From positions 682,001-746,000 of the forward strand of contig NZ_CP141615.1 of the NCBI RefSeq assembly GCF_035593305.1: a stretch of 64,000 nt of DNA, in the 5' to 3' direction. Numbering within the stretch: the first letter of the stretch is position 1; each line of letters begins with the position of its first letter. This stretch comes from Limnochorda sp. L945t. GTDB lineage: Bacteria; Bacillota; Limnochordia; Limnochordales; Geochordaceae. Under the pieces are notes generated by a model. It saw only the letters and a program-made list of their open reading frames with translations. It was not told where the DNA came from and did not search any database. This document shows positions 40,272-49,755 of the stretch, piece by piece. The translations under genes were made by a program, and so were the position numbers.

Positions 40272-41719
40272 CACAGGCGGTCATGGCGGTACCGGTGGAA
40301 GTGCAGGCGACATACCCGGCGACCTGGCAGGGTGTGCGCGTGGCCGTGGTGGGCCTCGGCGTGGAAAACCTGCCCCTGGTGCGTTACCTGGTGGCGAGGG
40401 GTGCCAGGGTGGTGGCTGCAGACCGCAAGGACCTCGCCCAGCTCGGCAGGCGGGGCGAGGAGCTGCAACGGCTCGGCGTGGAGCTCGTGCTGGGGCCGCA
40501 CTATCTGGACGCCCTGCAAGAGGCCGAGGTCGCCTTCCTGACCCCGGGGATCCCCAAGCACTTGCCGGCCATCCAGGCGGCCCGGGCGTCCGGCGTGCGC
40601 ATCACGGGGCAGACCGACCTCTTCATGCGCCTTTGCCGGGCGCCGGTGATCGGCATCACGGGCTCGAGCGGCAAGACCACCACGACGACGCTCACCGGCC
40701 GCATGCTGCAGGCGACGGGTCGTCCCGTCTTCGTGGGCGGCAACATCGGCGAGCCGCTGATCGATCGCCTGGATCGCATCGAGCCGGGGGCGCTGGTCGT
40801 CCTCGAGCTCTCCAGCTTCCAGCTCGAGACCACGGAGGTCAGCCCCCACGGCGCGGTCGTCACCAACATCACCCCCAACCACCTGGACGTGCACCTCACG
40901 ATGGAGGCGTACATCGCGGCAAAGAGCCGGATCCTGGCCTTCCAAGCTCCGAGAGACTTCGCCGTGCTCAACGCAGCCGATCCGGTCGTCTCGGGCCTGG
41001 CGGTCCAGACCCCGGCCCAGGTGCTGTGGTTCGGCTCCCAGCGGCGGCTGCCCGGCGCCTGGGTGGAAGGCGAGCGGCTGCTCGCCCGGCTCGACGACGC
41101 CTCGGGCGAGACGGTGGAGTGCTGCCGGCGAAGCGACCTGCGACTGCGGGGCGAGCACAACGTGCAAAACGTCCTGGCCGCCTGCCTCGTGGCGCTTCGG
41201 ATGGGGGTGGCGCCCGAGGCGATCCGGGAGGTCGTGCGGAGCTTCACGGGGGTGCCGCACCGGCTCGAGGAGGTCGCACGCCTCGACGGGGTGCTGTACG
41301 TCAACGACTCCATCGCCACCACCCCGGCCCGGGCGGTGGCCGGGCTGACGGCGTTCGAGCAGCCCATCGTGCTCATCGCCGGCGGCTACGACAAGCACCT
41401 GCCGTTCGACGACTTCGCACGGGTCGCCCTGCGGCGGTGCCGGCACATCGTGCTGCTGGGCGACACCGCTCCGGTCATCGAGCGCGCCTTGCTCCGGGCG
41501 GGAGAGGAGCTGCACGTCCGGCCGAGCTACCAGCGGGTGACGAGCTTCCCGGAGGCGGTCCACGCCGCCCGCGAGGCGGCGCTCCCCGGCGACGTGGTCT
41601 TGCTCTCGCCGGCCTGCGCCAGCTACGACATGTTCCGGGACTTCGAGGAGCGCGGCGCGCGCTTCCGGGAGCTGGTGCGCGCCATGGCCCGCGACGAGCA
41701 GGAGGCGAGCAGCACCTGA
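40265..41719 (+). CDS. murD: UDP-N-acetylmuramoyl-L-alanine--D-glutamate ligase
   Basis: 484 residues from the GTG used here; adds D-glutamate to UDP-MurNAc-L-Ala in the cytoplasm. The Rossmann-like start [17 protein letters not shown] is followed by the ATP loop [36 protein letters not shown] and [13 protein letters not shown]. An ATG at 40283 is an alternative start. It overlaps murI by seven bases, and its stop overlaps the rph start. Location right after murI, which makes its substrate, makes metabolic sense. Confidence 0.92.
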   Translation: MVTQAVMAVPVEVQATYPATWQGVRVAVVGLGVENLPLVRYLVARGARVVAADRKDLAQLGRRGEELQRLGVELVLGPHYLDALQEAEVAFLTPGIPKHLPAIQAARASGVRITGQTDLFMRLCRAPVIGITGSSGKTTTTTLTGRMLQATGRPVFVGGNIGEPLIDRLDRIEPGALVVLELSSFQLETTEVSPHGAVVTNITPNHLDVHLTMEAYIAAKSRILAFQAPRDFAVLNAADPVVSGLAVQTPAQVLWFGSQRRLPGAWVEGERLLARLDDASGETVECCRRSDLRLRGEHNVQNVLAACLVALRMGVAPEAIREVVRSFTGVPHRLEEVARLDGVLYVNDSIATTPARAVAGLTAFEQPIVLIAGGYDKHLPFDDFARVALRRCRHIVLLGDTAPVIERALLRAGEELHVRPSYQRVTSFPEAVHAAREAALPGDVVLLSPACASYDMFRDFEERGARFRELVRAMARDEQEASST

Positions 41720-42579
41720 TGCGCCCGAGCAGTACGCCCGGCCCTTCTTCCCACGACGCCGGCACCCTTGCCGGACCGGCCGCCCGCCCGGCCGCGCCCG
41801 AACGGGTAGGGCGCGCCCCCGACGCCATGCGGCCGGTGCGCATCGAGCGCCAGGTCGTGAAGTGGGCGGAGGGTTCGGCGCTCATCTCCGTCGGCGACAC
41901 GCGGGTGCTGTGCACGGCCAGCGTCGAGGAGAAGGTCCCCCTCTTCTTGCGGGGCACGGGCAACGGATGGGTGACGGCGGAGTACGCCATGCTCCCCCGC
42001 TCCACCCGAGAACGCACCCCCCGCGACATCAGCCGCGGCCGCCAGGCCGGCCGGTCTGTCGAGATCCAGCGCCTCATCGGGCGCAGCCTGCGGGCCGTCG
42101 TGGACCTGACCGCCCTCGGAGAGCGCACCGTCTGGGTCGACTGCGACGTGCTGCAGGCGGACGGCGGTACGCGCACGGCCGCCATCACCGGCGGCTTCGT
42201 GGCACTGGCCGATGCCTTGTGGTGGCTCGCCGCCCGAGAGGGGTGGGCGGCCATCCCGCTGGCCGACTTTTTGGCCGCGGTGAGCGTCGGCATCGTCGGT
42301 GGAGAGGCCAGGCTCGACCTGGAGTACGCCGAGGATTCGGTCGCCGACGTCGACATGAACGTGGTCATGACCGGCCGGGGCCAGCTGGTGGAGGTCCAGG
42401 GCACCGCCGAACACTCGCCCTTCGACGTAGCCGGGGCGGGGCGCCTGCTCGAGCTCGCCGCGGGCGGCATCCGGCGGCTCGTCCAGCTCCAGCGCGACAC
42501 CCTCTCCCCTGAGCTGGTCGCCGCGATCGACAAGCGCCGGGAGATGGGGCTGCCTGCTCGCCCCGCGATCGACGAATGA
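41719..42579 (+). CDS. rph: Ribonuclease PH
   Basis: 286 residues from the ATG that overlaps the murD stop. The phosphorolytic exonuclease that trims tRNA 3' ends is shown by [20 protein letters not shown] near residue 91, [10 protein letters not shown] near 118, [20 protein letters not shown] near 136 and [12 protein letters not shown] near 224. About 36 Pro/Ala-rich residues precede the conserved RPVRIERQ start, so the ATG at 41827, which gives the usual 250 residues, may be the real start. Confidence 0.9.
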   Translation: MRPSSTPGPSSHDAGTLAGPAARPAAPERVGRAPDAMRPVRIERQVVKWAEGSALISVGDTRVLCTASVEEKVPLFLRGTGNGWVTAEYAMLPRSTRERTPRDISRGRQAGRSVEIQRLIGRSLRAVVDLTALGERTVWVDCDVLQADGGTRTAAITGGFVALADALWWLAAREGWAAIPLADFLAAVSVGIVGGEARLDLEYAEDSVADVDMNVVMTGRGQLVEVQGTAEHSPFDVAGAGRLLELAAGGIRRLVQLQRDTLSPELVAAIDKRREMGLPARPAIDE

Positions 42580-43277
42580 CCGCCGCCGCCCCTCGGAGGC
42601 CTCGCCTGGTGCTGGCCTCCACCAACCGGGGCAAGTTGGAGGAGTACCGGGCGCTGGCCGAAAGCGGGATGCTCGACCGCCTCGTGGAGATCGTCCTGCC
42701 CGGAGAGCTGGCGTCTCACGGCCGGCCCATGCCCGAGGTGCCGGAGGAGAGCCTCGACCTCAGGGTCAACGCGGCCGCCAAGGCCCGTGCGGCGGCGGCC
42801 GCGTTCGGGCTCGTGGCCGTCGCCGACGACACGGGCCTCGAAGTGGACGCGCTGGGAGGCGCGCCCGGGCCGCGGGCCGCCCGCTGGGCGGGACCTGACG
42901 CCACGGACGCCGACCGCATCCGGCTCCTGCTCGAGCGGCTCCGGGGTGTGCCCGTGTCGCGCCGCACGGCCCGGTTTCGGTGCGCCGTCGCCGTGGCCGA
43001 GCCGCCCGCCGGCCCATCGACGCCCGGGCGGGTCTGGGTGCGAGAGGCGGCGCTGGAGGGGCAGATTGCACTCGCGCCCCGCGGAGACCGGGGGTTCGGC
43101 TACGACCCGCTCTTCGTCGTACCCGGCCTCGGCAAGACGTTCGCCGAACTGAGCCGGGAAGAGAAAAACCAGGTCAGCCACCGCGCTCGTGCCTGGCGGG
43201 CGGCGGAGCCGCTGTTGGTGCGCCTGATCGTCGCCCCCGAGAGCCCCGAGACGCTGCCCCCGCCCTTCGAAGGGTGA
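42576..43277 (+). CDS. rdgB: XTP/dITP diphosphatase (RdgB/HAM1)
   Basis: 233 residues; hydrolyses non-canonical purine triphosphates to monophosphate and pyrophosphate. [15 protein letters not shown] near residue 13, [18 protein letters not shown] near 84 and [14 protein letters not shown] near 170 are standard, with late SHRARAW. The ATG overlaps the rph stop (ATGA). An insert near 140-155 makes it about 30 residues longer than usual. Confidence 0.92.
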   Translation: MTAAAPRRPRLVLASTNRGKLEEYRALAESGMLDRLVEIVLPGELASHGRPMPEVPEESLDLRVNAAAKARAAAAAFGLVAVADDTGLEVDALGGAPGPRAARWAGPDATDADRIRLLLERLRGVPVSRRTARFRCAVAVAEPPAGPSTPGRVWVREAALEGQIALAPRGDRGFGYDPLFVVPGLGKTFAELSREEKNQVSHRARAWRAAEPLLVRLIVAPESPETLPPPFEG

Positions 43278-43311
43278 CCCCCGCCTCCATTCCCTTGTGA
43301 CGTAACGATAA

Positions 43312-43336
43312 CGGTTCTGACACACCGTTCTGGCAC
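43312..43336 (+). repeat. 12-base direct repeat upstream of the PhoX-like gene
   Basis: CGGTTCTGACAC and CCGTTCTGGCAC lie 13 bases apart (10 of 12 identical), 54 bases before the phosphatase start. Part of it (AACGGT ... ACCGTT) is also an inverted repeat. It could be a regulator site; PhoP boxes are direct repeats but with a different sequence. Confidence 0.45.
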
Positions 43337-43389
43337 GCTGGGCTTGTCCTTCCGGACGGCACACTCACGCACGGGGGGTTGGTCGCAGG

Positions 43390-44604
43390 ATGCGACGGCT
43401 ATGGCGTCACGTGGCGGGAGCAGGCATGGCGGCGTGGATGGCAGCGGCTGCAGCCCCGGCGATGGCCCTCAGCTTCACTCCGGTGCAGCCTGCCGTGGGC
43501 CCGCAGCTGGTGCTTCCCAAGGGCTTCGAGTACCAGATCCTGATCTCCGAAGGCGAGCAAATCCGCAACGGCAAGTTCCTGCGCAACAACGATCTGACGG
43601 TCTACCTCCCGCTGGACGGCTCCGATCTCGGCTGGCTCTACGTCAACCACGAACTGCGGCCCGGCGGTGGCACGCGGCTCACCGTGGCTCGCGAGGGTGA
43701 ACGGTGGAAGGTGCTGGAGGCGGTCGGCGTCGACTTCGCTTCGGTGGGCGGCACCTGGAACAACTGCGCGGGATCGTTGACGCCGTGGGGTACGATCCTC
43801 TCGGCGGAGGAGTACGAACCCCGCACGGCCGACGAGATCCCCGCCGGCATGGTCAAGGACGTCAACCGCTATGGCTGGGTGGTGGAAGTGGACCCGGTGA
43901 CGCTTCGGGTCACCAAGCATTACGCGATGGGCCGGTTCTCCCACGAGACGGCGCTGGTCATGGCGGATCGGACCACGGTCTACCTGACCGACGACTATCG
44001 CAACGGGATCCTGGCCAAGTTCGTGGCGGACAAGCCCGGGGACCTGTCGAGCGGCACGCTGTGCGTGCTGGACGCGGCCAACCGCCGCTGGATAGAGGTG
44101 CCCAAGGACCGGGCGGTGCTCAACGACGTGCGGAGCTGGGCGCTCCGGCACGGGGCCACCGGATTCGACCGGCCCGAGGACATCGAGTACAACCCTGCCG
44201 ACGGCAAGCTGTATCTCGCCATCACCGGCGACGACCGCAAGCCGGCACCGGACAACTACGGCAAGGTCGTGCGCATCGACCCGCAGACGCTGCAGATGGA
44301 GACGTTCATCCAGGGCGGGCCCGAGACGGGCATGTTCAACCCGGACAACCTGCAGTTGGACCCGCAGGGCAACCTCTGGATCTTCGAGGACAAGTACGAC
44401 GACTTCATCAACGCCCGCTACGGCAACAACGCCGTCTGGGTGGCCTCGACCAAGGACGGCAGCCTGCGGCGTTTCGCCCAGCTGCCCAACGGCTCCGAGG
44501 GAACCGGGCCGTCGTTCACGCCGGACGGCAAGACGCTCTTCTTCAGCGTCCAGCACCCGGACCCGCCGTGGAAGGCCTCGGTGGTGGCAATCCGGGGGCT
44601 CTAG
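43390..44604 (+). CDS. Exported PhoX-family (DUF839) phosphatase-like protein
   Basis: 404 residues with a signal peptide (Arg-Arg start, cleavage likely after PAMA near 26). LYVNHELRPGGGTRL near 79, GTWNNCAGSLTPWGTILSAEE near 119 (core NCAGSLTPWGTIL) and AMGRFSHETALV near 178 match the metal-site segments of PhoX, an extracytoplasmic Ca/Fe alkaline phosphatase; YNPADGKLYLAITGDDRKP near 259 and FNPDNLQLDPQGNLWIFED near 317 are further propeller blades. No clear Tat motif is seen. It is short compared with classical PhoX (about 500-650). Phosphate scavenging is likely but not proven. Confidence 0.75.
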   Translation: MRRLWRHVAGAGMAAWMAAAAAPAMALSFTPVQPAVGPQLVLPKGFEYQILISEGEQIRNGKFLRNNDLTVYLPLDGSDLGWLYVNHELRPGGGTRLTVAREGERWKVLEAVGVDFASVGGTWNNCAGSLTPWGTILSAEEYEPRTADEIPAGMVKDVNRYGWVVEVDPVTLRVTKHYAMGRFSHETALVMADRTTVYLTDDYRNGILAKFVADKPGDLSSGTLCVLDAANRRWIEVPKDRAVLNDVRSWALRHGATGFDRPEDIEYNPADGKLYLAITGDDRKPAPDNYGKVVRIDPQTLQMETFIQGGPETGMFNPDNLQLDPQGNLWIFEDKYDDFINARYGNNAVWVASTKDGSLRRFAQLPNGSEGTGPSFTPDGKTLFFSVQHPDPPWKASVVAIRGL

Positions 44605-44620
44605 TCGATGCCAGGGCAGC

Positions 44621-44644
44621 GGCCGGGCGGCGACCCGCCCGGCC
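44621..44644 (+). terminator. Hairpin between convergent PhoX-like and phosphofructokinase genes
   Basis: Perfect 10-bp stem GGCCGGGCGG / CCGCCCGGCC with a 4-base loop, between the two stop codons. It lacks T-tracts; a bidirectional terminator is likely from its position. Confidence 0.5.
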
Positions 44645-44656
44645 GGCCTGCCAGGC

Positions 44657-45829
44657 TCAGTACAAGAACATGGGCATCCCGATGAAGTCGCGCACCCTGG
44701 GCCGGTAGTTTTCGGGGTCGTAGAGGTTTTCGACGTCGACCCGCTTCTTGCCGGTCGTGATGGTGTCGATGGGCACGGTCGTGTACTTGCCGCCCTGCAG
44801 CGCCACCATCTTGCCCGTATCGCCCTTGACGATGAGCTGGACGGCCAGGTTGCCGTACGACATGGCCACCATGCGGTCGAGGGAGTCGGGCGCGCCCGAC
44901 CGCATCAAGTACGCGAGCTGCTGGTACATGGTGTTTTGGCCGGTGATCCGCTTGATCTCCTCCGACACGATGAGGCCGATGCCGCCCAGCTTGCGATGCC
45001 CGTACGCGTCGGGCTCGCCGCTCTCGATGACCTCGCCGCCCTCCATGACGGCGCCCTCCGAGATCGTCATGATGGCATAGTTGGAAGGGTTGTTGCGCTT
45101 GTCCTGCATCAGGAAGTCGCAGAGTTTATTGATGTTGAATGGCACTTCTGAAATGATGGCCCGATCCACGTAGGCCAGGTAGGCGCTGATCAGGCTCGTC
45201 TCGCCGGAGTTGCGCCCGAACAATTCAACGACGCCGATGCGCTCGTGAGAGCCGACCGACGTGCGCATGTTGGTGATGAACTCCACGCTGCGGGTCACGG
45301 CCGTGGAAAACCCGATGCAGTAGTCGGTGCCGAAGACGTCGTTGTCCATCGTCTTCGGGATGCCGACCACCGGCACGCCCTCCTTGTGCAGCCGCACGGC
45401 GTAGCTCAAGGTGTCGTCGCCGCCGATGGCCACCAGGACGTCGATCCCCAGGTGCTCGATCACCTTGAGCACGTAGTCGGTGTAATCCTTGGTGCCCTTT
45501 TCGTCGAGCGCCTTGCCCCAGGAGGAGGCCTTGAGGAAATCGGGCGCCGAGGCCGGGTCCACCTTCTGGGGGTTGGTGCGCGACGTGTGCAGCACCGTGC
45601 CGCCCGTGCGGTCGATGGTGCGCACGTCGGTGCGGTGGAGCTCCCGGATGTAGTAGTCGTGGGTGGACGGCTCGTCCAGGTCGTAATAAAGCAACCCCGC
45701 CCAGCCGCGCCGGATCCCGAAAACCCTGTACTCGTTTTCCAACGCACCCAGCACCACGGCCTTGATGCAGGGGTTGAGACCGGGGACGTCGCCCCCGCCC
45801 GTCAATACTCCCACCGTCCGTCTTGGCAT
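44657..45829 (-). CDS. pfp: 6-phosphofructokinase, probably pyrophosphate-dependent
   Basis: 390 residues. [20 protein letters not shown] opens the protein and the catalytic PKTMDND lies near 158. The motif near 136 reads GGDDT: Asp139 replaces the Gly of ATP enzymes (E. coli Gly104), and Lys159, 20 positions later, replaces Gly124. Both changes are known marks of PPi-dependent phosphofructokinases. The enzyme would phosphorylate fructose-6-phosphate with pyrophosphate, reversibly. The ATG at 45829 was chosen because AAGAGGTG lies 7 bases upstream. A membrane pyrophosphatase is encoded 14 kb away. Confidence 0.85.
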   Translation of the reverse strand: MPRRTVGVLTGGGDVPGLNPCIKAVVLGALENEYRVFGIRRGWAGLLYYDLDEPSTHDYYIRELHRTDVRTIDRTGGTVLHTSRTNPQKVDPASAPDFLKASSWGKALDEKGTKDYTDYVLKVIEHLGIDVLVAIGGDDTLSYAVRLHKEGVPVVGIPKTMDNDVFGTDYCIGFSTAVTRSVEFITNMRTSVGSHERIGVVELFGRNSGETSLISAYLAYVDRAIISEVPFNINKLCDFLMQDKRNNPSNYAIMTISEGAVMEGGEVIESGEPDAYGHRKLGGIGLIVSEEIKRITGQNTMYQQLAYLMRSGAPDSLDRMVAMSYGNLAVQLIVKGDTGKMVALQGGKYTTVPIDTITTGKKRVDVENLYDPENYRPRVRDFIGMPMFLY

Positions 45830-45980
45830 GCCGGTCACCTCTTACCATCGGATGGGATCCGCGATCGGACCCCGCCTTCGTTCCCTCGCTGCATACGCCG
45901 CCGACGAGGCCGGCTCCTGCTCACGCGGCGGGAGGCCGGCGCCGTTTTGAATGAATGCGGTTTCAAACGGACAGGGTGCG

Positions 45981-46793
45981 TCACGAGACGGGAGGATACC
46001 CGGCTCGGGGAGGCAGGGCGACGCTCCGTACCATGGCCAGGCGCGCCGCCACGTCCGCCCAGTTGACGACGTGCCACCACATCTCCACGTAGCGGGCGCG
46101 CCGGCTTTCGTACTGGAGGTAGTAGGCGTGTTCCCACACGTCCAGCACGAGCAGGGGGAGCGCGCCCCACTGGGACCACCATGGATGGTTCTGCGCCTGC
46201 AGGATCTCCAGGCGGCCGGCGGCGGGCGACCAGACCAGCAGGGCCCACCCGCTGCCCTCGACCTGGTTGGCCGCGGCAGAAAACTGGGCCTGGAAGGCCG
46301 CGAAGCTCCCGAAGGCGACATCGATGGCGGCGCGCAGGGCCGGGTCCGCCGGCACGCCCCCTCCGGAGGGGGCCATGTTGAGCCAGAAGAGGCTGTGCAG
46401 AAAATGGCCCGAGCCGTGGAAGGCGAGTGCCTGCTCCCACCACCGGGCCTGCTGGAAGTTGCCCAGGCGGCGGGCCTGCTGGAGAGCGAGCTCGGCCCGG
46501 TTGAGCTCTTCGACGCAGGTCCGGTGGTGGACGTCGTGATGGAGCTGCATGATCCGGGCGCTGATATAGGGCTCCAGCGCGTCGTACGGGTAGGGCAGGG
46601 GAGGTAGCCGGTGCCCGCCGATCGGGACCTCGCCGGAGAGCGCGGCAGCCCGAGGGAGCTGTAGCGGGCCGGGAGGGGCAGGCGCGACGGGTGGGGCCGG
46701 TTTGGGGGGAGGGGCCACCTCCTGGACCACGGTCTTGACCGCGCCCGCTTCACGGGCGACGAGGTACCGGCCGGTCTGGTCCTTCTCGCTCAC
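45981..46793 (-). CDS. sodA: Fe/Mn superoxide dismutase with N-terminal Pro-rich extension
   Basis: 270 residues. The SOD core starts near residue 70 (LPPLPYPYDALEPYISARIM). The metal ligands are visible in MQLHHDVHH (first His), FHGSGHFLHSLFW (second His) and LDVWEHAYYLQYE (Asp and His). The first 65 residues are unusual: a polar start and a run rich in Pro, Ala and Val, without a signal peptide. The GTG start is supported by GGGAGGTG 7 bases upstream. Fe or Mn cannot be assigned by eye. It probably has its own promoter in the gap before the divergent gntR gene. Confidence 0.88.
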   Translation of the reverse strand: MSEKDQTGRYLVAREAGAVKTVVQEVAPPPKPAPPVAPAPPGPLQLPRAAALSGEVPIGGHRLPPLPYPYDALEPYISARIMQLHHDVHHRTCVEELNRAELALQQARRLGNFQQARWWEQALAFHGSGHFLHSLFWLNMAPSGGGVPADPALRAAIDVAFGSFAAFQAQFSAAANQVEGSGWALLVWSPAAGRLEILQAQNHPWWSQWGALPLLVLDVWEHAYYLQYESRRARYVEMWWHVVNWADVAARLAMVRSVALPPRAGYPPVS

Positions 46794-46911
46794 CGGTGGA
46801 CACCTCCCGGAAAAGAGCCCGGCCACCGGCAAGGGCCGGGTTCGGGATCAGGGTAGGCGGGCGGGACGGGACGTTGACGGGACCCGGTTCCCGTTTGGCC
46901 GCCTGGGGACG

Positions 46912-46931
46912 GGCTCCCTCGACAGGGAGCC
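46912..46931 (-). promoter_or_regulatory. Hairpin in the sodA-gntR divergent gap
   Basis: Perfect 8-bp inverted repeat GGCTCCCT / AGGGAGCC with a CGAC loop, flanked by GGAC and GTCC that lengthen it. It lies between the divergent sodA and gntR genes. It may be a regulator site or an RNA structure in the sodA leader. Confidence 0.35.
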
Positions 46932-47042
46932 GGTCCCTCGCCGTCGAAAAGAGCGTGGCGGAAAGAACCGGACCGGACCGGCACACACCGTACCCCTTCG
47001 CATTCGGTCAGGTGCGCTCTCGAACGGGGGAGGGTGGAGCCC

Positions 47043-47882
47043 TTGGCGGCATCGAAGAAAGACCCCCCGCGCACGCATACGGCCCGCCGCCCGGGCGTCG
47101 ACCGCATGGCTCCCGTACCCCTGTACCTGCAGGTGCGGCGCTGGGTCGAGGAGGAGATCGAGCGCCGCCACCTCGGCCATCACGCCCGGGTGCCATCCGA
47201 GCGCGAGCTGGCCCGGCGGCTTTCCATCAGCCGCATGACGGTGCGGGCCGCCCTCGAGGGCATGATCCGCGACAACGTGCTCTACCGCGTGCCGGGCAAG
47301 GGGACCTTCGTGGCAGGAGCCCGCCTCCCCCAACACCTGCGATCGCTTACCAGCTTCACCGAAGACATGCGGGCCAGGGGGCTTCAGCCGGGCGCCCGGG
47401 TGCTGGGATTTCACCGGGTACCCGCTCCGGCCATGGTGGCCGAGCGGCTGCGCCTGGCGCCGGCAGGGCCGGTGCTCCGGTTGGAGCGCTTGCGCCTGGC
47501 TGGTGGGGAGCCCATGTGCATCGAGACGGCCCACCTTTCGGCGGAGCGGTTCGGATGGCTGGCGGATCTCGACATGACCGACCGCTCGCTGTACGCGCTG
47601 CTGCGGGAGCACCGGGTGCAGCTGGCCTGGGCCGAGCAGTCGATCAGCGCGCGGGACGCCACCCCGGAGGAGGCGTCGCTGTTGCTCATCCGGCCGGGTT
47701 CGGCCGTGCTCGTGACCGAGCGCACGACGTTCGCACAGGACGGGAGCCCCGTGGAGTACGTGGTCTCCACTTACCGCGCCGATCGGTACACGTTCCAGGT
47801 CGTGCTTCCGGCTGACTGGCCGGGATCATCGGGCAGTACCAGGTCGATTGGGGGATGCTGTCGGCCGGGGCGGTGGTCATGA
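47043..47882 (+). CDS. GntR/HutC-family regulator with a scrambled C-terminal tail
   Basis: 279 residues. The winged-helix region PLYLQVRRWVEEEIE ... VPSERELARRLSISRMTVRA lies near 24-80, and a UTRA effector domain (RSLTSFTEDMRARGLQPG onward) runs from 100 to about 255, ending YRADRYTFQVVLPAD as family members do. The last 20 residues (after PADW) are read out of frame through a sugar-permease remnant, so the native end has been replaced. It presumably controlled a sugar uptake locus now mostly lost, and perhaps xylulokinase. The TTG start follows GGGAGGGTGGAG; an ATG at 47106 is possible. Confidence 0.82.
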   Translation: MAASKKDPPRTHTARRPGVDRMAPVPLYLQVRRWVEEEIERRHLGHHARVPSERELARRLSISRMTVRAALEGMIRDNVLYRVPGKGTFVAGARLPQHLRSLTSFTEDMRARGLQPGARVLGFHRVPAPAMVAERLRLAPAGPVLRLERLRLAGGEPMCIETAHLSAERFGWLADLDMTDRSLYALLREHRVQLAWAEQSISARDATPEEASLLLIRPGSAVLVTERTTFAQDGSPVEYVVSTYRADRYTFQVVLPADWPGSSGSTRSIGGCCRPGRWS

Positions 47883-47959
47883 CGGTACCGGTGCTGGTGC
47901 TGTTCGCCGCGGTCGGGCGGGCCTTCGTCGAGGGGCTCATGGAAGGGGCGATCAAGTAG
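47822..47959 (+). pseudogene. Remnant of a sugar ABC permease (MalG/UgpE type), last 45 codons
   Basis: In a different frame from gntR, 45 codons read GIIGQYQVDWGMLSAGAVV and then MTVPVLVLFAAVGRAFVEG, finishing MEGAIK and a stop. This is the conserved C-terminal end of carbohydrate permeases of the MalG family (last membrane helix and the FVEGLTAGAVK-like tail). A stop codon lies three codons before it in frame, and there is no start. The rest of the permease, and probably a second permease and a binding protein, have been deleted between gntR and xylB. Confidence 0.85.
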
Positions 47960-47961
47960 CG

Positions 47962-49455
47962 GTGGCGGCGGTCGCGCTGGGCATCGATGCCGGCACGCAA
48001 GGCGTCAAGGCGGTGCTGGTGGAGGCGGGCGGCGCCGTTAGGGGATGCGCCGCCGAGGAGTACCCCATCGATACTCCCGCACCAGGCTGGGCGGAGCAGT
48101 GGCCCCAGGTATGGTGGGATGCGGCCTGCCGGGCGGTACGACGAGCGCTGGCCGAAAGCGGCCTGGGGCCATCGGCCGTGGCGGTGGTGGGCCTGTCGGG
48201 GCAGATGCACGGCATCGTCCTGCTCGACGGCCGTGGACGACCGATCCGCCCGGCGGTCCTCTGGGCCGATTCCCGGGCGTTGGAAGAGACCGCGGAGCTC
48301 CGGCGCCGCTTCCCGGAGATCGAGCGCCGGGCCTGCAACCCGATCATGGCGTCGTTCAGCGCGCCCAAGCTCCTCTGGCTGGCGCGGCACGAGCCCGAGA
48401 CGTGGCGGCGGGTGCGGTGTGTGCTGTTGCCCAAGGACGCCGTGCGGCTGCAGATGACCGGGGAGGCGGCGACGGATCCGAGCGACGCCTCGGGCACGCT
48501 CCTGTTCGACCTGCACCAGGGGCGGTGGATGGAGGACGTCATCCAGGCCCTGGGGCTGGATCCCGGCCGGTTTCCGCCGGTGCGGGGGTCGGGCGAGGTG
48601 GCGGGCACGCTCATCCGCGAGGCGGCCGAGGCGCTGGGGCTGAGGCCCGGGACGCCGGTCATCACCGGGGGAGCCGACATGCCCATGGGCGCGCTCGGGG
48701 CCGGGCTGGCGGGGCCGGCCACGGCGGCGGTGCTGCTCGGCACGGCGGGGCAGGTGCTGCTGGACGTGGAGCGCCCCGAGCCCCGGGCCCTGGGGCGGGC
48801 CTACTATTTCACGCACGTGCTGCCCGGGCGCTACCTGGCGATGGGAGCGCTGCTGTCGGCCGGCCTGAGCCTGCGCTGGCTCAAGCAACTGCTCGACGGG
48901 CCCTCGTACGGCGAGCTCGACCGGCTGGCCGCCGCCGAGCCGCCCGGCGCCCGAGGCCTTCTCTTCCTCCCGTATCTGGCCGGCACGGGCACGCCCCACT
49001 TCGACGCCGTAGCCCGCGCCGCCCTGGTCGGAATGGGCATGGAGCACGGCCGGGCCGCGGTGGCCCGGGCGGTGCTGGAAGGCGTGGCTCTGGGCCTGCG
49101 GGAAAGCCTGGAGACGGCGGCTTTGGCAACGGCCGGGGTCGCGGAGATCCGGGCCGGGGGCGGCGGAGCGCGAAGCCCCTTGTGGCTGCAGATCCTGGCC
49201 GACGTCCTGGGGCGGCGGGTGGTGCCGCTCGCCTTCGCCGATTCGTCGGCCCTGGGAGCCGCGCTCTTGGCAGGGGCCGGCGTGGGGCTCTTTCCCTCGG
49301 TCGAGGAGGCGCAGCGGGCCTGCGTGGCCACGGGAAACCCGGTCTTGCCGGAGGCGGGTGCCGTCTCGCACTATCAGGAGGTCTACGAGGTCTATCGAGA
49401 GGCTTACCGGGCACTCGAGCAGGTGTACGCCCATCTGGGCCGGATGCGACGCTAA
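47962..49455 (+). CDS. xylB: Xylulokinase (FGGY family)
   Basis: 497 residues; phosphorylates D-xylulose. LGIDAGTQGVKAVLVE near residue 6, LSGQMHGIVLLD near 78 (the MHG motif typical of xylulokinases), WADSRA near 100, and the second FGGY region GVALGLRESLETAA near 375. The GTG start lies two bases after the permease remnant stop, so it probably once shared that operon. No xylose isomerase gene is in the window. Confidence 0.88.
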   Translation: MAAVALGIDAGTQGVKAVLVEAGGAVRGCAAEEYPIDTPAPGWAEQWPQVWWDAACRAVRRALAESGLGPSAVAVVGLSGQMHGIVLLDGRGRPIRPAVLWADSRALEETAELRRRFPEIERRACNPIMASFSAPKLLWLARHEPETWRRVRCVLLPKDAVRLQMTGEAATDPSDASGTLLFDLHQGRWMEDVIQALGLDPGRFPPVRGSGEVAGTLIREAAEALGLRPGTPVITGGADMPMGALGAGLAGPATAAVLLGTAGQVLLDVERPEPRALGRAYYFTHVLPGRYLAMGALLSAGLSLRWLKQLLDGPSYGELDRLAAAEPPGARGLLFLPYLAGTGTPHFDAVARAALVGMGMEHGRAAVARAVLEGVALGLRESLETAALATAGVAEIRAGGGGARSPLWLQILADVLGRRVVPLAFADSSALGAALLAGAGVGLFPSVEEAQRACVATGNPVLPEAGAVSHYQEVYEVYREAYRALEQVYAHLGRMRR

Positions 49456-49529
49456 ACTGTAGGGGAGCCTGGGGCGCGGCGTCGAAAAGGGTCTGGAAAG
49501 GTCAGGAAGCCCGTGAAACGCCTGGCCGG

Positions 49530-49606
49530 TGGTCGGGGCGCCGGGACTTGAACCCGGGACCTACTGCTCCCAAAGCAGTCGCGCTGCCAAGCTGCGCCAC
49601 GCCCCG
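49530..49606 (-). tRNA. tRNA-Pro (anticodon UGG)
   Basis: The minus strand gives CGGGGCG as the 5' acceptor strand and CGCCCCG-A-CCA at the 3' end. The anticodon arm is CTGCT-TTGGGA-GCAG with anticodon TGG, and the T-arm is CCCGGGTTCAAGTCCCGG. CCA is encoded. The length is 77 bases. Confidence 0.95.
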
Positions 49607-49755
49607 CTGCCGCTCCCATGGTAAGCGAGGGGCGGCAGGCCGTCAACCGCTTGGCGGGCAGCGGGTTTGGAAAGGGGCCCCGGCGAGCCAGACTAAACCG
49701 GCGAGGGGCAGGGGGGGTGCTTGCACCGCCAGCAGAGGAGTGAGCCACGAAAACG

